DNA from: Candidatus Poribacteria bacterium
GTDB taxonomy: Bacteria > Poribacteria > WGA-4E > PCPOR2b
Reading direction: 5' to 3'
NCBI GenBank assembly: GCA_022822785.1
Contig: JAJEAL010000134.1
Span: 139,349-203,348, forward strand
Length of the DNA: 64,000 bases
The position numbers and the translations under genes were made by a program. Below, piece after piece: positions 1 to 10,500 of the stretch. Under the pieces are notes generated by a model. It had not been told where the DNA came from. It ran no database searches and saw only the letters and a list, made by a program, of their open reading frames with translations. Positions within the stretch are counted from its first letter, which is position 1. Each line of letters starts with the position of its first letter.

Positions 1-2701
1 AAAGGTCCCTTTGTGAGATTGGAAAAATACGGTGTTCAGGTGTAGTGTGTCGTTTATCTGCCTCCTCGACTTCCTCGAAGATGACCGCGTCCAGAACGCC
101 CTCAAACGGAGTTTTGAAGGTGACAAACCGTGTCGTTTGTTCCAACCCCCATTGGCGCGTTTCATCGGGGGCGGAGAAGAGACAGATGACTGTGTTTACA
201 TCGGCAGAAGCGAAGGAGCGCCGCGCCTGATTGTCGATAATCTGCTTGATGTGGCAGTGCTTGAGGGCGAACTCTTGAAGGTCTTTTCCGTAGCCGACAT
301 CGAGCCATGAGTTAGAGGTGATAAAGCAGAACGCACCTTTCGGATTGAGGAGGGAAAGGCCGTGGAAATAGAAGTAGATGTATAGGTCGCTTTTGGCATC
401 TAATTTATGAGAGACCGCGGCGGCTGGATTGTCAATGTCGTTTGCACGTTTGTAGCGAAAGAAACCCGGAAAGGCTTGATACACCGAGCGGGCAAGTTTC
501 GCCTTGTACGCCTTTTTGTTTTCGGTTGTAACCCGTTCACGTGGGAGATTCGGATCGGCGATGTTCTCGTGTCGGACATACGGCGGGTTGCCGATTACGA
601 TATCAAACCCCTCCTTTTCACCTGTGAAGATTTCGACAAAGGCGATGTCCCAGACAAAAGGCACGTCCCTCGCGCTCCTAAGCGCGCTGCGAGCTGCTTT
701 GAGACTGTCGAGGTCTTCGGTCAACGTTTCGATCTGCTTTCGCCACTCCATTACTTGCAGCTCAAGTTGGTGATCGGTTCTCTCTTCAACAGTGTTATCA
801 ATCAATATCTGTCGTTCTTGGGGACCGTCAATTTGTTGTTGAAGTCTTTCAATTTGTTCTTCGATGTCTTGGGCACGGGCATCAATTAGTGCACGGAAAA
901 GCCGCAATTCTTCATGTTGTAGCTCTTCTTCAGACCGGTAGGGACAATCGGGGTCGTTGTTGAAAAACTGTAGTTTGGCGTTTTGCAGGCGGGTGATGCG
1001 AGCTCTTAACGCTCTTGATACACCGATAGACGCATCGCGGAGCGAGGCGAGGTTCATGCCACCAATCTCTTGGACGAGGCTATCGCCGCATCGGATATTG
1101 AACGAAAAGTGGGGTAGCAAGGGTTCATCCCGCACGTGAAGTTCTGCGGAGGAAAATTCTGCGTCGATGACCAGAGCGAGCCAGAGCCGTAACTCCGCCA
1201 CATGACACGCCCACTCCATCACATCCACACCGTAGAGATTTTGACCGATGATCCCCTTCTTGCGTTCAAAGCTGGATTCGTTCCGTCCAAGCCCTTGATT
1301 TACTCTATCGTGCAGGTCATTGAGGATGTGCAACATCCCGACGAGAAAAGAACCGGAACCGCAGGCGGGATCAACAACCGCGAGCTTTTTAAGGCTTGTG
1401 TCGAGGGATTCCCAAAGCTGTGCCTCTGCAAGTTTCCCATCCGCTTCTACTTTATCGTCCGGGCTAAAGGCGAAGATTAACTCGTAAAGGAGATTTTTAT
1501 GGTCTTCTCCCAGATGGTTTGTCAGGTTGTCCACTAAGGCGAGACGGCACATCAGATCGATCTCTGTGCGTTGGGTGTAGAAGATACCCGCATCTCCACG
1601 CTCGTCCGTTTCATCAGAGACATTAACAAGGCTTTCATAGACCTTGCCAATCATCTCTGGATCGACAGCGACCTCCTGATCAAGCGGACTATCCTCAGCG
1701 ATGGTGAAGTTGTAGTCTTCGAGAAATTCAAAAATTCCGCTGAAAAGCCAATCAGAAATCTGAAAATCATATTCCCTATCAAGGTCATTCTCTGTGAACA
1801 GGCCACCGTTGAGATAAGGGGCTAGCTGCATTGCTTCTCGGAGGTTGTCGGGGAAATGACGGTGTCCGCCGTGGAACGTGTTATTGAATGCCTCAAAGAA
1901 TAGGACGTTGAGCCAGCGGTCAACAAACGAATCAGCCTGTTCGTCTGTCCTTTGGTAACTCTCCCAAAATGACCGGAGAAAATCGGTATCCTCACCGAGC
2001 CAACGTTTGCGCTGAATGAAGTAGAGGAACATGCAACGGTTGAGAAACTGCAACGCATAATCGTGTGCCCACCGGTCGTCCCGGATTTGACTTGCCAAAT
2101 CCTCCTGAAGGGTTTTGAAAACGGATTTGTAATCTTCAAAGAATCGCCTTGTGACCGCTTCGACATCGAAGGCTTCTTCATGACGGGTCTGAATGTCGAG
2201 TGGCGACAACGCTTCTGGATCAGGAACGTCAATGGATGCCAAGTCAAGCATCGCAATCCGTTCGGATGCCGTGCGGAGTTTCTCGTAAGGGGTAACTGTG
2301 ATGCGGCGGAATAGGCGGCGTTTTTTGGAGTCCTCTGTATCGTATTTGACATTGACAAAGTGCCAGTCGGTTTGTTCTCGGTTGCTGAAGATGAATAGCG
2401 CGTAGGGATGGTCTTGTAGGAGACGGGAGATGACCGGACGTTCAGCGGTCAGCAGCAGGCGGTCTGCGTCGAGACGGGCATAGATGACATGGAAAGCGTC
2501 ATCTGTTCCGCCCGTTGCAAACAGCACGGGATCCTCGGCGAGGGCATTTTTAGCGGTGTCCGTCCAGTTCCGGCGGGAAAGTCCATCATTTTTACGGTCA
2601 TAATTTAGCTCTGTCCAGAATAGTTGCTTGAGGGGTTCTATTCCACGAAGGTTCTGGAGAATGTCGAGGATGTTTTCTTGGTGGTCGTGGTCTTGGGGCA
2701 T
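1..2701 (-). CDS. Eco57I-like (type IIG-type) restriction-modification DNA methylase, truncated by left window edge
   Basis: Reverse complement from ATG at 2701 reads open to base 1: MPQDHDHQENILDILQNLRGIEPLKQLFWTEL...; contains AdoMet motif I-like VVDPACGSGSFLVGML and motif IV NPPYVRHENIADPNLPR. Not in the ORF track, apparently because no stop lies in the window. Confidence 0.88.
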   Translation of the reverse strand, partial: MPQDHDHQENILDILQNLRGIEPLKQLFWTELNYDRKNDGLSRRNWTDTAKNALAEDPVLFATGGTDDAFHVIYARLDADRLLLTAERPVISRLLQDHPYALFIFSNREQTDWHFVNVKYDTEDSKKRRLFRRITVTPYEKLRTASERIAMLDLASIDVPDPEALSPLDIQTRHEEAFDVEAVTRRFFEDYKSVFKTLQEDLASQIRDDRWAHDYALQFLNRCMFLYFIQRKRWLGEDTDFLRSFWESYQRTDEQADSFVDRWLNVLFFEAFNNTFHGGHRHFPDNLREAMQLAPYLNGGLFTENDLDREYDFQISDWLFSGIFEFLEDYNFTIAEDSPLDQEVAVDPEMIGKVYESLVNVSDETDERGDAGIFYTQRTEIDLMCRLALVDNLTNHLGEDHKNLLYELIFAFSPDDKVEADGKLAEAQLWESLDTSLKKLAVVDPACGSGSFLVGMLHILNDLHDRVNQGLGRNESSFERKKGIIGQNLYGVDVMEWACHVAELRLWLALVIDAEFSSAELHVRDEPLLPHFSFNIRCGDSLVQEIGGMNLASLRDASIGVSRALRARITRLQNAKLQFFNNDPDCPYRSEEELQHEELRLFRALIDARAQDIEEQIERLQQQIDGPQERQILIDNTVEERTDHQLELQVMEWRKQIETLTEDLDSLKAARSALRSARDVPFVWDIAFVEIFTGEKEGFDIVIGNPPYVRHENIADPNLPRERVTTENKKAYKAKLARSVYQAFPGFFRYKRANDIDNPAAAVSHKLDAKSDLYIYFYFHGLSLLNPKGAFCFITSNSWLDVGYGKDLQEFALKHCHIKQIIDNQARRSFASADVNTVICLFSAPDETRQWGLEQTTRFVTFKTPFEGVLDAVIFEEVEEADKRHTTPEHRIFPISQRDL

Positions 2702-2863
2702 AAGGTGTCTCCATGCGTGGGTTCATAATATTAGTGAGTGTTGGTCGAGGTAGGGCTACTGTGAGAGGGAAATCCTTTTCCCGATGGTCGAGGCAAGGAT
2801 GCCTCTCTCACAGGTTCCCGATGGTCGAGGCAGGGATGCTCCTCTTACAGGAGTATATCCTCT

Positions 2864-3235
2864 CTATTCCCACTTAGTCTGGACAGAGGTGCTGGTGTGC
2901 TCATTGTACTGGTCGATATAGTCCTCCCGCGGTGGGGTGAAGATATCGAGGACGCGTGCGGGCCCCTTCGTAACCACGCCTGAATGCACCACATTTGGCG
3001 GAACAATGAATGCTTCCCCCGGTTTTAGGATTCTTTCCTCTGAACCGATTCTGAACTGCAATTCCCCGGACAATACCAAGCCTGCTTGTTCGTGTGGGTG
3101 GCTGTGTTCCGGAACTTCGCTGCCTTCCGCCATCTCCAGAAAGGAGAGCATGAGGTTCTCTCCGGCGACGATACCACTGAGCGCGCCCGGAAATAGTTCC
3201 ATTTTTGGCAGTTCTTCGGCGGCGATAAACGGCAT
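2864..3235 (-). CDS. Cupin-domain protein
   Basis: MPFIAAEELPKMELFPGALSG...PEHSHPHEQAGLVLSGELQFRIG...PGEAFIVPPNVVHSG; cupin His motifs. Start placed at the ATG after an AAGGAG-like RBS. Confidence 0.85.
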   Translation of the reverse strand: MPFIAAEELPKMELFPGALSGIVAGENLMLSFLEMAEGSEVPEHSHPHEQAGLVLSGELQFRIGSEERILKPGEAFIVPPNVVHSGVVTKGPARVLDIFTPPREDYIDQYNEHTSTSVQTKWE

Positions 3236-3316
3236 ATTTTTTCTCCTTAACATACAAAGTGATTATATCATAGTGGTGGAAACAGTAACAACGAAAACTT
3301 CCTCAGCCTAGTTCTG

Positions 3317-3745
3317 CTAGTTCAACGATGGTGCCGCTGCGGTGCCGGAAAGCGCTACTTCCCTCGGCAAAGGCGAAGCGTGGTGATGCACCATCTTCCA
3401 ATCTTCTCCCTCGTACTTGAAAACATTCGTCGCTTGTGCGAAGGATATGCCCATCCTACCGCCGGCGAAGGTGTGGATAGATTCCACGCACGTTACCCAC
3501 GCGAACTGGCTATCGGTATGGACCACGACCTCGCTGGGTTGGATGTGCATTCGATGTGTGTTCTGGAAGATATTTACCCAACTCGCGCGAATCTCCTCCC
3601 AGCCGGTGATTGTTTCCCAATTTGGGTGAACACATTGCACCCAATCCGCTTGTAGCCATACGTTGTCCATCATGTCGATGCTCAGGTTTTGCATTGCCTG
3701 ATAAAAGTTAAGGTTTGCGTCCTCAACTCGTTCTTGCGGTGTCAT
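3317..3745 (-). CDS. SnoaL/NTF2-like (nuclear transport factor 2 fold) protein
   Basis: MTPQERVEDANLNFYQAMQNLSIDMMDNVWLQADWVQCVHPNWETITGWEEIRASW...WKMVHHHASPLP; typical SnoaL_3-like pattern. Start trimmed to avoid overlap with the upstream gene. Confidence 0.7.
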   Translation of the reverse strand: MTPQERVEDANLNFYQAMQNLSIDMMDNVWLQADWVQCVHPNWETITGWEEIRASWVNIFQNTHRMHIQPSEVVVHTDSQFAWVTCVESIHTFAGGRMGISFAQATNVFKYEGEDWKMVHHHASPLPREVALSGTAAAPSLN

Positions 3746-3747
3746 TT

Positions 3748-4392
3748 CTATCTCCGTCCGAGCCAACCATCGACGACTGCAAATCCCCAAAAGAGCATGA
3801 GTTGAATGAGTCCGGTAATCTTGAACTGCCAACGGGGTCGAAATCGCCATTGTGCGGTACTATAAATGTCTAGCCCATATTCGCTTTTCCGCACCGAATA
3901 TGTTTGGTAGTGGTCGCTTATCAGCCACCAACTGCCCTCCTTTTCGGTTGAAATTGTTGCTCCTTTATAAATTAGGACTTTATGCTCCTTAAATTGTTGT
4001 ATGAATTCTGCTGAGAGCTCTGCGTTGTCTATTAGATGATTCTCCAAATCTGCGGTAATCCGAAACATGAATTTCCTGTCAGAGGTGTACAAGGGGTAGC
4101 CGCGCCACTGTTTCTGCTCCTCATCTGCCACGGTAGGGTCATCCGTATCTGAATATGTGTCCATTTGTCCTGCGGCAGGTTGTTCATCTAACGATGTTTC
4201 AGGTCGATCGAGCCGGACCAGATCACGCCAACTGGTGACGGGTAATGAATTTGCGTAGATTAACAGTAGTGCGGAGATAACCCCTATAATTAGAATGATG
4301 CCCTTCAGCAGCTTACGCAGGTAGATCTGTCCGAGGCCGGGGATGATCATTGATAACAACATGGCACAGTAAGACCGCTCTGTTTTTGCCAT
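3748..4392 (-). CDS. Membrane protein with N-terminal TM2-like hydrophobic hairpin
   Basis: MLLSMIIPGLGQIYLRKLLKGIILIIGVISALLLIY N-terminus and a C-terminal TM segment. Confidence 0.5.
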   Translation of the reverse strand: MAKTERSYCAMLLSMIIPGLGQIYLRKLLKGIILIIGVISALLLIYANSLPVTSWRDLVRLDRPETSLDEQPAAGQMDTYSDTDDPTVADEEQKQWRGYPLYTSDRKFMFRITADLENHLIDNAELSAEFIQQFKEHKVLIYKGATISTEKEGSWWLISDHYQTYSVRKSEYGLDIYSTAQWRFRPRWQFKITGLIQLMLFWGFAVVDGWLGRR

Positions 4393-4462
4393 TGTGGTTT
4401 GTCTCCTTCTTACAAGTACGTGTTAAGGAACACAGGTTTGCGTTCCCTAGACTATTACACGT

Positions 4463-5779
4463 TCATTTTTTGGTTTTGTCCAAATATTCCCGGATGCGCT
4501 GTTCATCCCCAATGTCGGTGGGTTCATAGTATCGCACCCCGCACAAGGCGTCGGGGAGGTGGTCCTGTTGGACGATGTGGTCTTCAAAATCGTGAGCGTA
4601 TTTGTATTCTGTCCCGTAGCCGAGTTCTTTCATTAGCTGCGTGGACGCATTTCGCAGGTGGAGCGGTACAGGATAGGCGGGTTTTTCGCGCACATCTTCC
4701 TGTGCTGCAAGTAGGGCTAGATAGGCAGCGTTACTTTTTGGGGCGCAAGCGAGATAGACGGCGGCGTGTGCCAAATTCAGTTGTGCTTCTGGCAGCCCGA
4801 CAAACTCCACCGCACGAGCGGCTGCATCTGCGATTAGCAATCCCTGTGGATCTGCGTTTCCGATGTCTTCGGATGCGAGGACCACCATCCGCCGTGCGAT
4901 GAAACGGGCATCCTCACCCGCCTCCAACAGCCGTGCCAACCAATAGACGGTGGCATCGGGGTCAGACCCGCGCATACTCTTGATGAAGGCAGAAATCAGA
5001 TTATAATGTTCGTCGCCCGATTTGTCGTGGCGCAGCATCCGTTTCTGTACCGCGTTATGAATGGTTTCGGCATCGAGGTGGCGTACCTGTTCCTCATCGG
5101 GCTTGCGGGTCTGTACGGCGAGTTCCAGGGCGTTGAGGGCGAGACGCACGTCACCATCAGCTACCCGGATTAGAGCGTCTATGGCGTCTTCCGAAAGGGC
5201 AATTCGGTATTTTCCGAGACCATGTTCGGCATCGGTGAGGGCACGGTCTAGCAACTGACGGATATGAGATGACTCTAGGGGCTGGAATGGATACACCTGC
5301 ATCCGGGAGAGGAGTGGGGCATTAACTTCAAAGGAGGGATTTTCGGTCGTTGCGCCGATTAACACAAGCGTTCCATCTTCCACGAAGGAGAGTAAGAAAT
5401 CCTGTTGCGCTTTATTGAAGCGGTGGATTTCGTCTAAGAACAGGATGGTACGTTGACTGTGGAATTTAAGACGTTCTTCGGCTTGGGCGATTTGCGTGCG
5501 TAGCTCCGGCACCCCGGTTGTGCTGGCGTTGACATGCTCAAAGTGTGCCTTGGTGTGGTGAGCGATAATTCGCGCTAGGGTAGTTTTCCCACAGCCCGGT
5601 GGTCCCCAGAAGATGCAGGACATCACTGTATCCTCTGCAATGGCAAGATAGAGGGGCTGCTCGGGGGCTAATAGATGCTCCTGCCCCACAAACTCTTCGA
5701 GCGTGTCGGGACGCAGCCGGTGCGCTAGGGGACCAGATTGTTTCCGGTTCTGCTGCAGATTCTGGTCAAAAAGGTCCAT
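4463..5779 (-). CDS. rarA: Replication-associated recombination protein A (AAA+ ATPase)
   Basis: [20 protein letters not shown], Walker [36 protein letters not shown]-terminal MgsA-type domain. AGGAGG upstream of ATG at 5779. Confidence 0.93.
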   Translation of the reverse strand: MDLFDQNLQQNRKQSGPLAHRLRPDTLEEFVGQEHLLAPEQPLYLAIAEDTVMSCIFWGPPGCGKTTLARIIAHHTKAHFEHVNASTTGVPELRTQIAQAEERLKFHSQRTILFLDEIHRFNKAQQDFLLSFVEDGTLVLIGATTENPSFEVNAPLLSRMQVYPFQPLESSHIRQLLDRALTDAEHGLGKYRIALSEDAIDALIRVADGDVRLALNALELAVQTRKPDEEQVRHLDAETIHNAVQKRMLRHDKSGDEHYNLISAFIKSMRGSDPDATVYWLARLLEAGEDARFIARRMVVLASEDIGNADPQGLLIADAAARAVEFVGLPEAQLNLAHAAVYLACAPKSNAAYLALLAAQEDVREKPAYPVPLHLRNASTQLMKELGYGTEYKYAHDFEDHIVQQDHLPDALCGVRYYEPTDIGDEQRIREYLDKTKK

Positions 5780-5867
5780 GACTCTCTGCCTCCTCGCAAT
5801 AAATTGGGGTTTCGCTACCGTCAACCTGATGCACGTTAGCGGATAAATCTATCCGGCAATTTGACGA

Positions 5868-6170
5868 CTATTCTGCCAGCTGATGGACAACGCTGTTGAT
5901 TTTGTCGTCCATTGTTTGCGATCGGTCGGTGCGGGTGCCGAATTTAAGGGTCGTACTTATCCGAGGGGCGCCCATCTCATGAACAACCTGATGACACTGT
6001 TTAATTGCGGCAAAAACTGTATCCCAATCCCCTTCGATGTTGGTGCCGTAGGCGTGTAGTTTGATTTTCAGGCCAGCGTCCTTGAGAATACGTTCGCACT
6101 CAGCAACATACTTGGAGACCGACACGCCGACGCCAATCGGTACGACACATAAATCTGCGATAACATTCAT
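5868..6170 (-). CDS. MTH1187/YkoF-like thiamine-binding protein (DUF77 family)
   Basis: MNVIADLCVVPIGVGVSVSKYVAECERILKDAGLKIKLHAYGTNIEGDWDTVFAAIKQCHQ; about 100 aa family pattern. Confidence 0.8.
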   Translation of the reverse strand: MNVIADLCVVPIGVGVSVSKYVAECERILKDAGLKIKLHAYGTNIEGDWDTVFAAIKQCHQVVHEMGAPRISTTLKFGTRTDRSQTMDDKINSVVHQLAE

Positions 6171-6303
6171 GTTGGGCAGCTCCTTTCGTCTAAAGTTACC
6201 AGTTTTTCTATTCCTGACCTAGGTTGCTAGGTTCTGTTGATATTTCATCGTAACCAGATAATAGAGAGACATAAATCAGTTCACTGACGTAAAATCCCAG
6301 AAA

Positions 6304-6337
6304 AGAAACCGAGTTTTGAAGAAAAAACTCGGTTTCT
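6304..6337. repeat. Perfect 14-bp inverted repeat, AGAAACCGAGTTTT-gaagaa-AAAACTCGGTTTCT
   Basis: Read directly in the intergenic sequence. Confidence 0.9.
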
Positions 6338-6417
6338 GGCAGCTTTTCCAGTGGCTTGAACGTTTCTCGCGACAGCAAAAGCAAAATGTCAGCACGCCCT
6401 AGCAACTTGCATTATTC

Positions 6418-7428
6418 CTATAAAATCTCATCCCCATAGGCGAACAGGGCAGGCGTACCGCCTGTGTGTACAAACACCACCGTTTGATCCGCCGTAAATT
6501 GCCCTTGTCGGATATGGTCGATTAACCCGCCAAACGTCTTGCCGGTGTAGACGGGATCCAACACTAACGCCTCTGTTTGTGCGGCTAAGACGACTACTTC
6601 TTTGCTAGCTGGTGTTACCACGCCGTAGGCTTCGCCGGCATAGTCCCCGTAGCTCTCAAAATCGGCTCCTGAAAAATCCAGATCCAGATCGAGTATCTGA
6701 GATACCTCGTTGGCGACCTTTGCGAGGTTGGCGTTCGCTGCTATGTTATCTTGTGGGCTAGGACTGATCCCTACAATCCTCAGTGGGATCCCCAACGCCC
6801 TTGCCCCGACCACTAGTCCGACGTGGGTGTGCACCCCTGAGCAGACATAGAGTGCATCGGGACGAATGTCTCGTTCTTGAAGCTGATCCCATAGTTCGAG
6901 GAAGCCGTCCACATAGGAGACACTTCGTAGGTAGTATCCGTCGCTGCTGGTGTTGTATACCCGGCGCCCTTCCGATCTTAGGCGTTCAAGAATTGCTTCC
7001 CTCTCTTCGGCGGTTTCCACGAGATTAACTTCCGCCCCAAACAGGTGGCTCAGCAGCAGGTTTCCGTTCACCGGCTCGGCGCGAGCATCCTTTTTGCCTA
7101 CCATCACCGCTTTCAGTCCTAGCCGTGCGGCGACCGCCGCCGTCAATCGTGACTGGTTGGACTGCGACGCGGCACCGTGCAGCAGGACATCGTATCCGCC
7201 CTCCACGGCGGGGGCAACGGAATACTCAAACTCTCGGACCTTATTTCCGCCAAATGCCATGCCGGTCTGATCCTCCCGTTTCACGAGGATATGGGGACCG
7301 TCTAAGACTTTGGATAGGCGTGGACAGTCGAGCAGCGGTGTTGGCAGGTCTGCCAAAGACAACCTCGGCAACCGGTCGAGCCGCGCTCGTAGTTCGTTAG
7401 CAGTAACAACAGTTTTGATATTCGACAT
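6418..7428 (-). CDS. D-cysteine desulfhydrase / ACC deaminase family PLP enzyme
   Basis: LPTPLLDCPRLSKVL...ILVKREDQTGMAFGGNKVREFEY, LLHGAASQSNQSRLTAAVAARLG; fold-type II PLP lysine in GGNKVR. Confidence 0.85.
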   Translation of the reverse strand: MSNIKTVVTANELRARLDRLPRLSLADLPTPLLDCPRLSKVLDGPHILVKREDQTGMAFGGNKVREFEYSVAPAVEGGYDVLLHGAASQSNQSRLTAAVAARLGLKAVMVGKKDARAEPVNGNLLLSHLFGAEVNLVETAEEREAILERLRSEGRRVYNTSSDGYYLRSVSYVDGFLELWDQLQERDIRPDALYVCSGVHTHVGLVVGARALGIPLRIVGISPSPQDNIAANANLAKVANEVSQILDLDLDFSGADFESYGDYAGEAYGVVTPASKEVVVLAAQTEALVLDPVYTGKTFGGLIDHIRQGQFTADQTVVFVHTGGTPALFAYGDEIL

Positions 7429-7463
7429 AGGTATTCTCCTTCAAAAAGATATAAGACATACGC

Positions 7464-7553
7464 GGTAGGAGAGAATTCCGATTTCCAACAAGTTATTGCG
7501 GGGCAAGATGCCCCGCCTACGGCTGGTTTGGTAGAAAGGAATTCCGATTCCCG
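7464..7553. repeat. Hairpin GCGGGGCA-aga-TGCCCCGC flanked by near-identical direct repeats (ggtaggagagaattccgatttcc / ggtagaaaggaattccgattccc)
   Basis: Read directly; stem at 7498-7516, direct repeats on both sides. Confidence 0.75.
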
Positions 7554-7595
7554 ACTGAAGTGCGTAAGTCCCAAAGATGTATAGAAATTGAGATT

Positions 7596-10500
7596 TCAAT
7601 CGTCCGCACGTTCTGCGATGAGAGGTGCATTTTCAAATGCGGGTTGGGTCACCCGCTCGCGCTTGATGAACAGTTCACGTATATCCGCGGTTATGGCATA
7701 TAGTGCGGGCATGACGAACAACGTCAACAAGGTTGCTGCGAAGAGGCCGAAGATAATTGTGTACGCGATTGGCATCCAGATTGGGGATTTACCTCCCAAA
7801 CCGATTGCCATTGGAATCAAGCCGCAGATTGTGGTGACGGAGGTCAAGATAATGGGGCGTAATCGAACGCTTCCGCCTTTTAAGATTGCTCGCCACTTGT
7901 TATAACCGCGTGTCCGGTACTGGTTTATGAAGTCTATCATCACGATAGAGTCGTTAACAACGATTCCCGCCAATGCAACAGTACCGAACAGCGCGACCAT
8001 GCTCAGCGGCGCACCGATGATTAACAATCCAATCATTGACCCCATGAACCCAAAAGGTACGGCAAAGAGGATAATGACCGGCTGAATAAACGACTTAAAC
8101 TGTGCGCCTAATATAACATACATCATTAAGATCCCAACGACGAACAATCTGCTCAATTGACCAAATGATTCATTGATCTCATCGAAGACACCTCGGAAAT
8201 CGAGACGATAACCGGGATACAGCGATTCAATATCTTTGAAAGCTTGGATCAATACCTGGTTGACCGCGAAGGCACTGGTTTTATCGTTGTCTACAGCGGC
8301 GGACACAGTAATTGCCCGCTCATTCTCAAATCGACGGATTTCCGAGTAACCGCCCTCCTCGTGCGCTTCAGCGACCTCTCTGAGTGGCACCATCGTTCCG
8401 TTTAGGGTCGGAATTAGCAGCTCCTCGAGACTAGCAATTGATTGCAGATCATCAGAGTTATATTTCACAATAACATCAACCGATTCATCGGCATCGCGGT
8501 AGGTTGTCGTTATATTTCCTTCGAGGGCGTTGCGGACATTGTAAGCGATTTGGAAGATATTCAAGCCGTACTGATGTGCCCTATCTTCCTTAACACGCAG
8601 GCGGATTTCCGATTTCCCTGTTACAAAATCGTCCCGTATATCGTAGACACCGTCCATCTGATGTAATTTTTCTTTGAGCGAATTGGCAATTTTTTCTAAC
8701 GGGCCGAACTCTTCCCCTTTCACTTTTACTTCCACATCGGCTCCCTGTGGCGGTCCCCCTTGTTGTGCATCAAATGTGATTTTTTCGATGCCGCTGATTG
8801 CCTCGATCTGCCCACGGAGCCCATCGACAATTTCATCTGTACTTCGGGCGCGTTGATCTTTCGGGGTCAGCTCGACGAGCACTTCACCGACATTGGAGCG
8901 GACGCTTGAGCCTTCTTGCAGAGAGGTCGGCGTAATCAAGCCGATGTTTGTGACGACAGCGATGCGTTCATCAGCCGGCAGGGACATGGCAACTTCCTCG
9001 ACCTTCGCTAAAGCGGCGGAGGTCTCTTTTAGCCCAAACGAAGGTGGCATTTCTGCTTTGATGTAAAATTGTGGAAAATCTTCGCCGGGAAACAGCTGTC
9101 TTTCTAACTGGGAAAATGCGCCGATACTGACCAATATGCCAACGGCGAAGACCCCACAGACGACTGCGTAACGGCGCCGAATCGTACCTTTAAGCACATG
9201 GACATAACGTCTTCGGACTTGATCGAACCACACATGTCGGCGTTGCTGTCGACTTTGTGCTTTTCCCCATTCGGCGATATGGGATGGCAAAATCATAAAC
9301 ACCTCAAACAGCGATGCGAGTATCACCAAGATGGCGGTGATTGGCACGATTCGCATAAACTGCCCCGGGGTGCCGGACATAAACATGAGGGGGCCAAACG
9401 CAGCAATCGTGGTTAGACTTGCCGCTAGAACGGGCCAACCTACCTCTTGGGCGCCAGTGATAGCGGCTTCTTTGGGGGGCAGCCCCTCCTGAATCCGACG
9501 GAACACATTTTCAATGACAACGATTGCATCATCCACAACGATGCCAACAACGAGGATTAAACCGAATAATGTGACACCGCTGAGGGAATATCCGGACCAA
9601 TGCAGAAAGAAGAAAGTCGCCATAAATGCAACGGGGATGCCCAATGCGGCAAAGAACGCATTACGCCAGCCCATAAATAGGTAGAGTAGAATAACGACCA
9701 AAATTAGTCCAAAAATGGCATTGTTTTCTAAGATTCCTAACCGTTCTTTTAGGATGACGGAATAGTCATTCACCGCGGAGAGCTCAGCTCCGTCTGGCAG
9801 GTCACTTTTGCGCTGTTCGACCAGTTCTCGAAGCTGCTCGACCAGTTTGATAGTATTGCCCTCCGTCTTCTTTTGGACGGATAGGCTGATCGATGGCTTG
9901 CCGTTGATGTGTGATAGGGTGCGCGGTTTTTCATAGGTATCGGAGACGGTCGCCACATCGTGTACCCGCAGCGGTGTTCCGGCGGGTCGAGCACGTATAA
10001 TTGTATTTTCAATCTCTTGTAGGTTGCGAAACTCGCCCATTGTGCGCACTAGATACTCCGATGTACCCATCTCTAATGTGCCCGCAGGGAGGTTCAGATT
10101 ATGCGTTCTCAACGCGTTGATGACCGCTTCGATGGGAAGATTATACGCCTTTAACTGATCCGGATCGACTTCGACCCAAATTTCCCGTTCACGCACTCCC
10201 GCTAGTCGAACGGCAGAGACGTTTCTAATTTCAAGGATCTCATCTTTCAGATTCTCAGCAATTTCCTTCATCTGGTCTTCCGAAATCTCTCCCCCGACGA
10301 CAATGGTCAGCATCGGAAAACCGGTCGATATATCAACCTCCTGCACCTGGGGGTCGTCCAGAATCTCGGTCGGGAGATCGTTGACTCTATCCACAGCGGT
10401 CCGCAGGTTCTGGAATTCTTTGTCAAATTCGCGTTCACTAATTTCCTCGAACTGGACAGTGATTAATGACCTGCCTTCGGATGAGACTGATAGAACGATA

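Noticed and set aside
32-1825. Plus-strand ORFs of 60-160 aa at the left end of the track
   Set aside because: They are antisense shadows of the long minus-strand restriction-methylase frame (1-2701), which has clear motifs.
1822-2358. Minus-strand 178-aa ORF
   Set aside because: Different frame from the methylase; composition is low-information and it overlaps the well-supported frame.
6208-6405. 65-aa minus ORF
   Set aside because: Its middle is encoded by the perfect palindrome at 6304-6337; no family pattern.
7302-7574. 90-aa minus ORF
   Set aside because: Covers a repeat hairpin and overlaps the start of the PLP enzyme in another frame.
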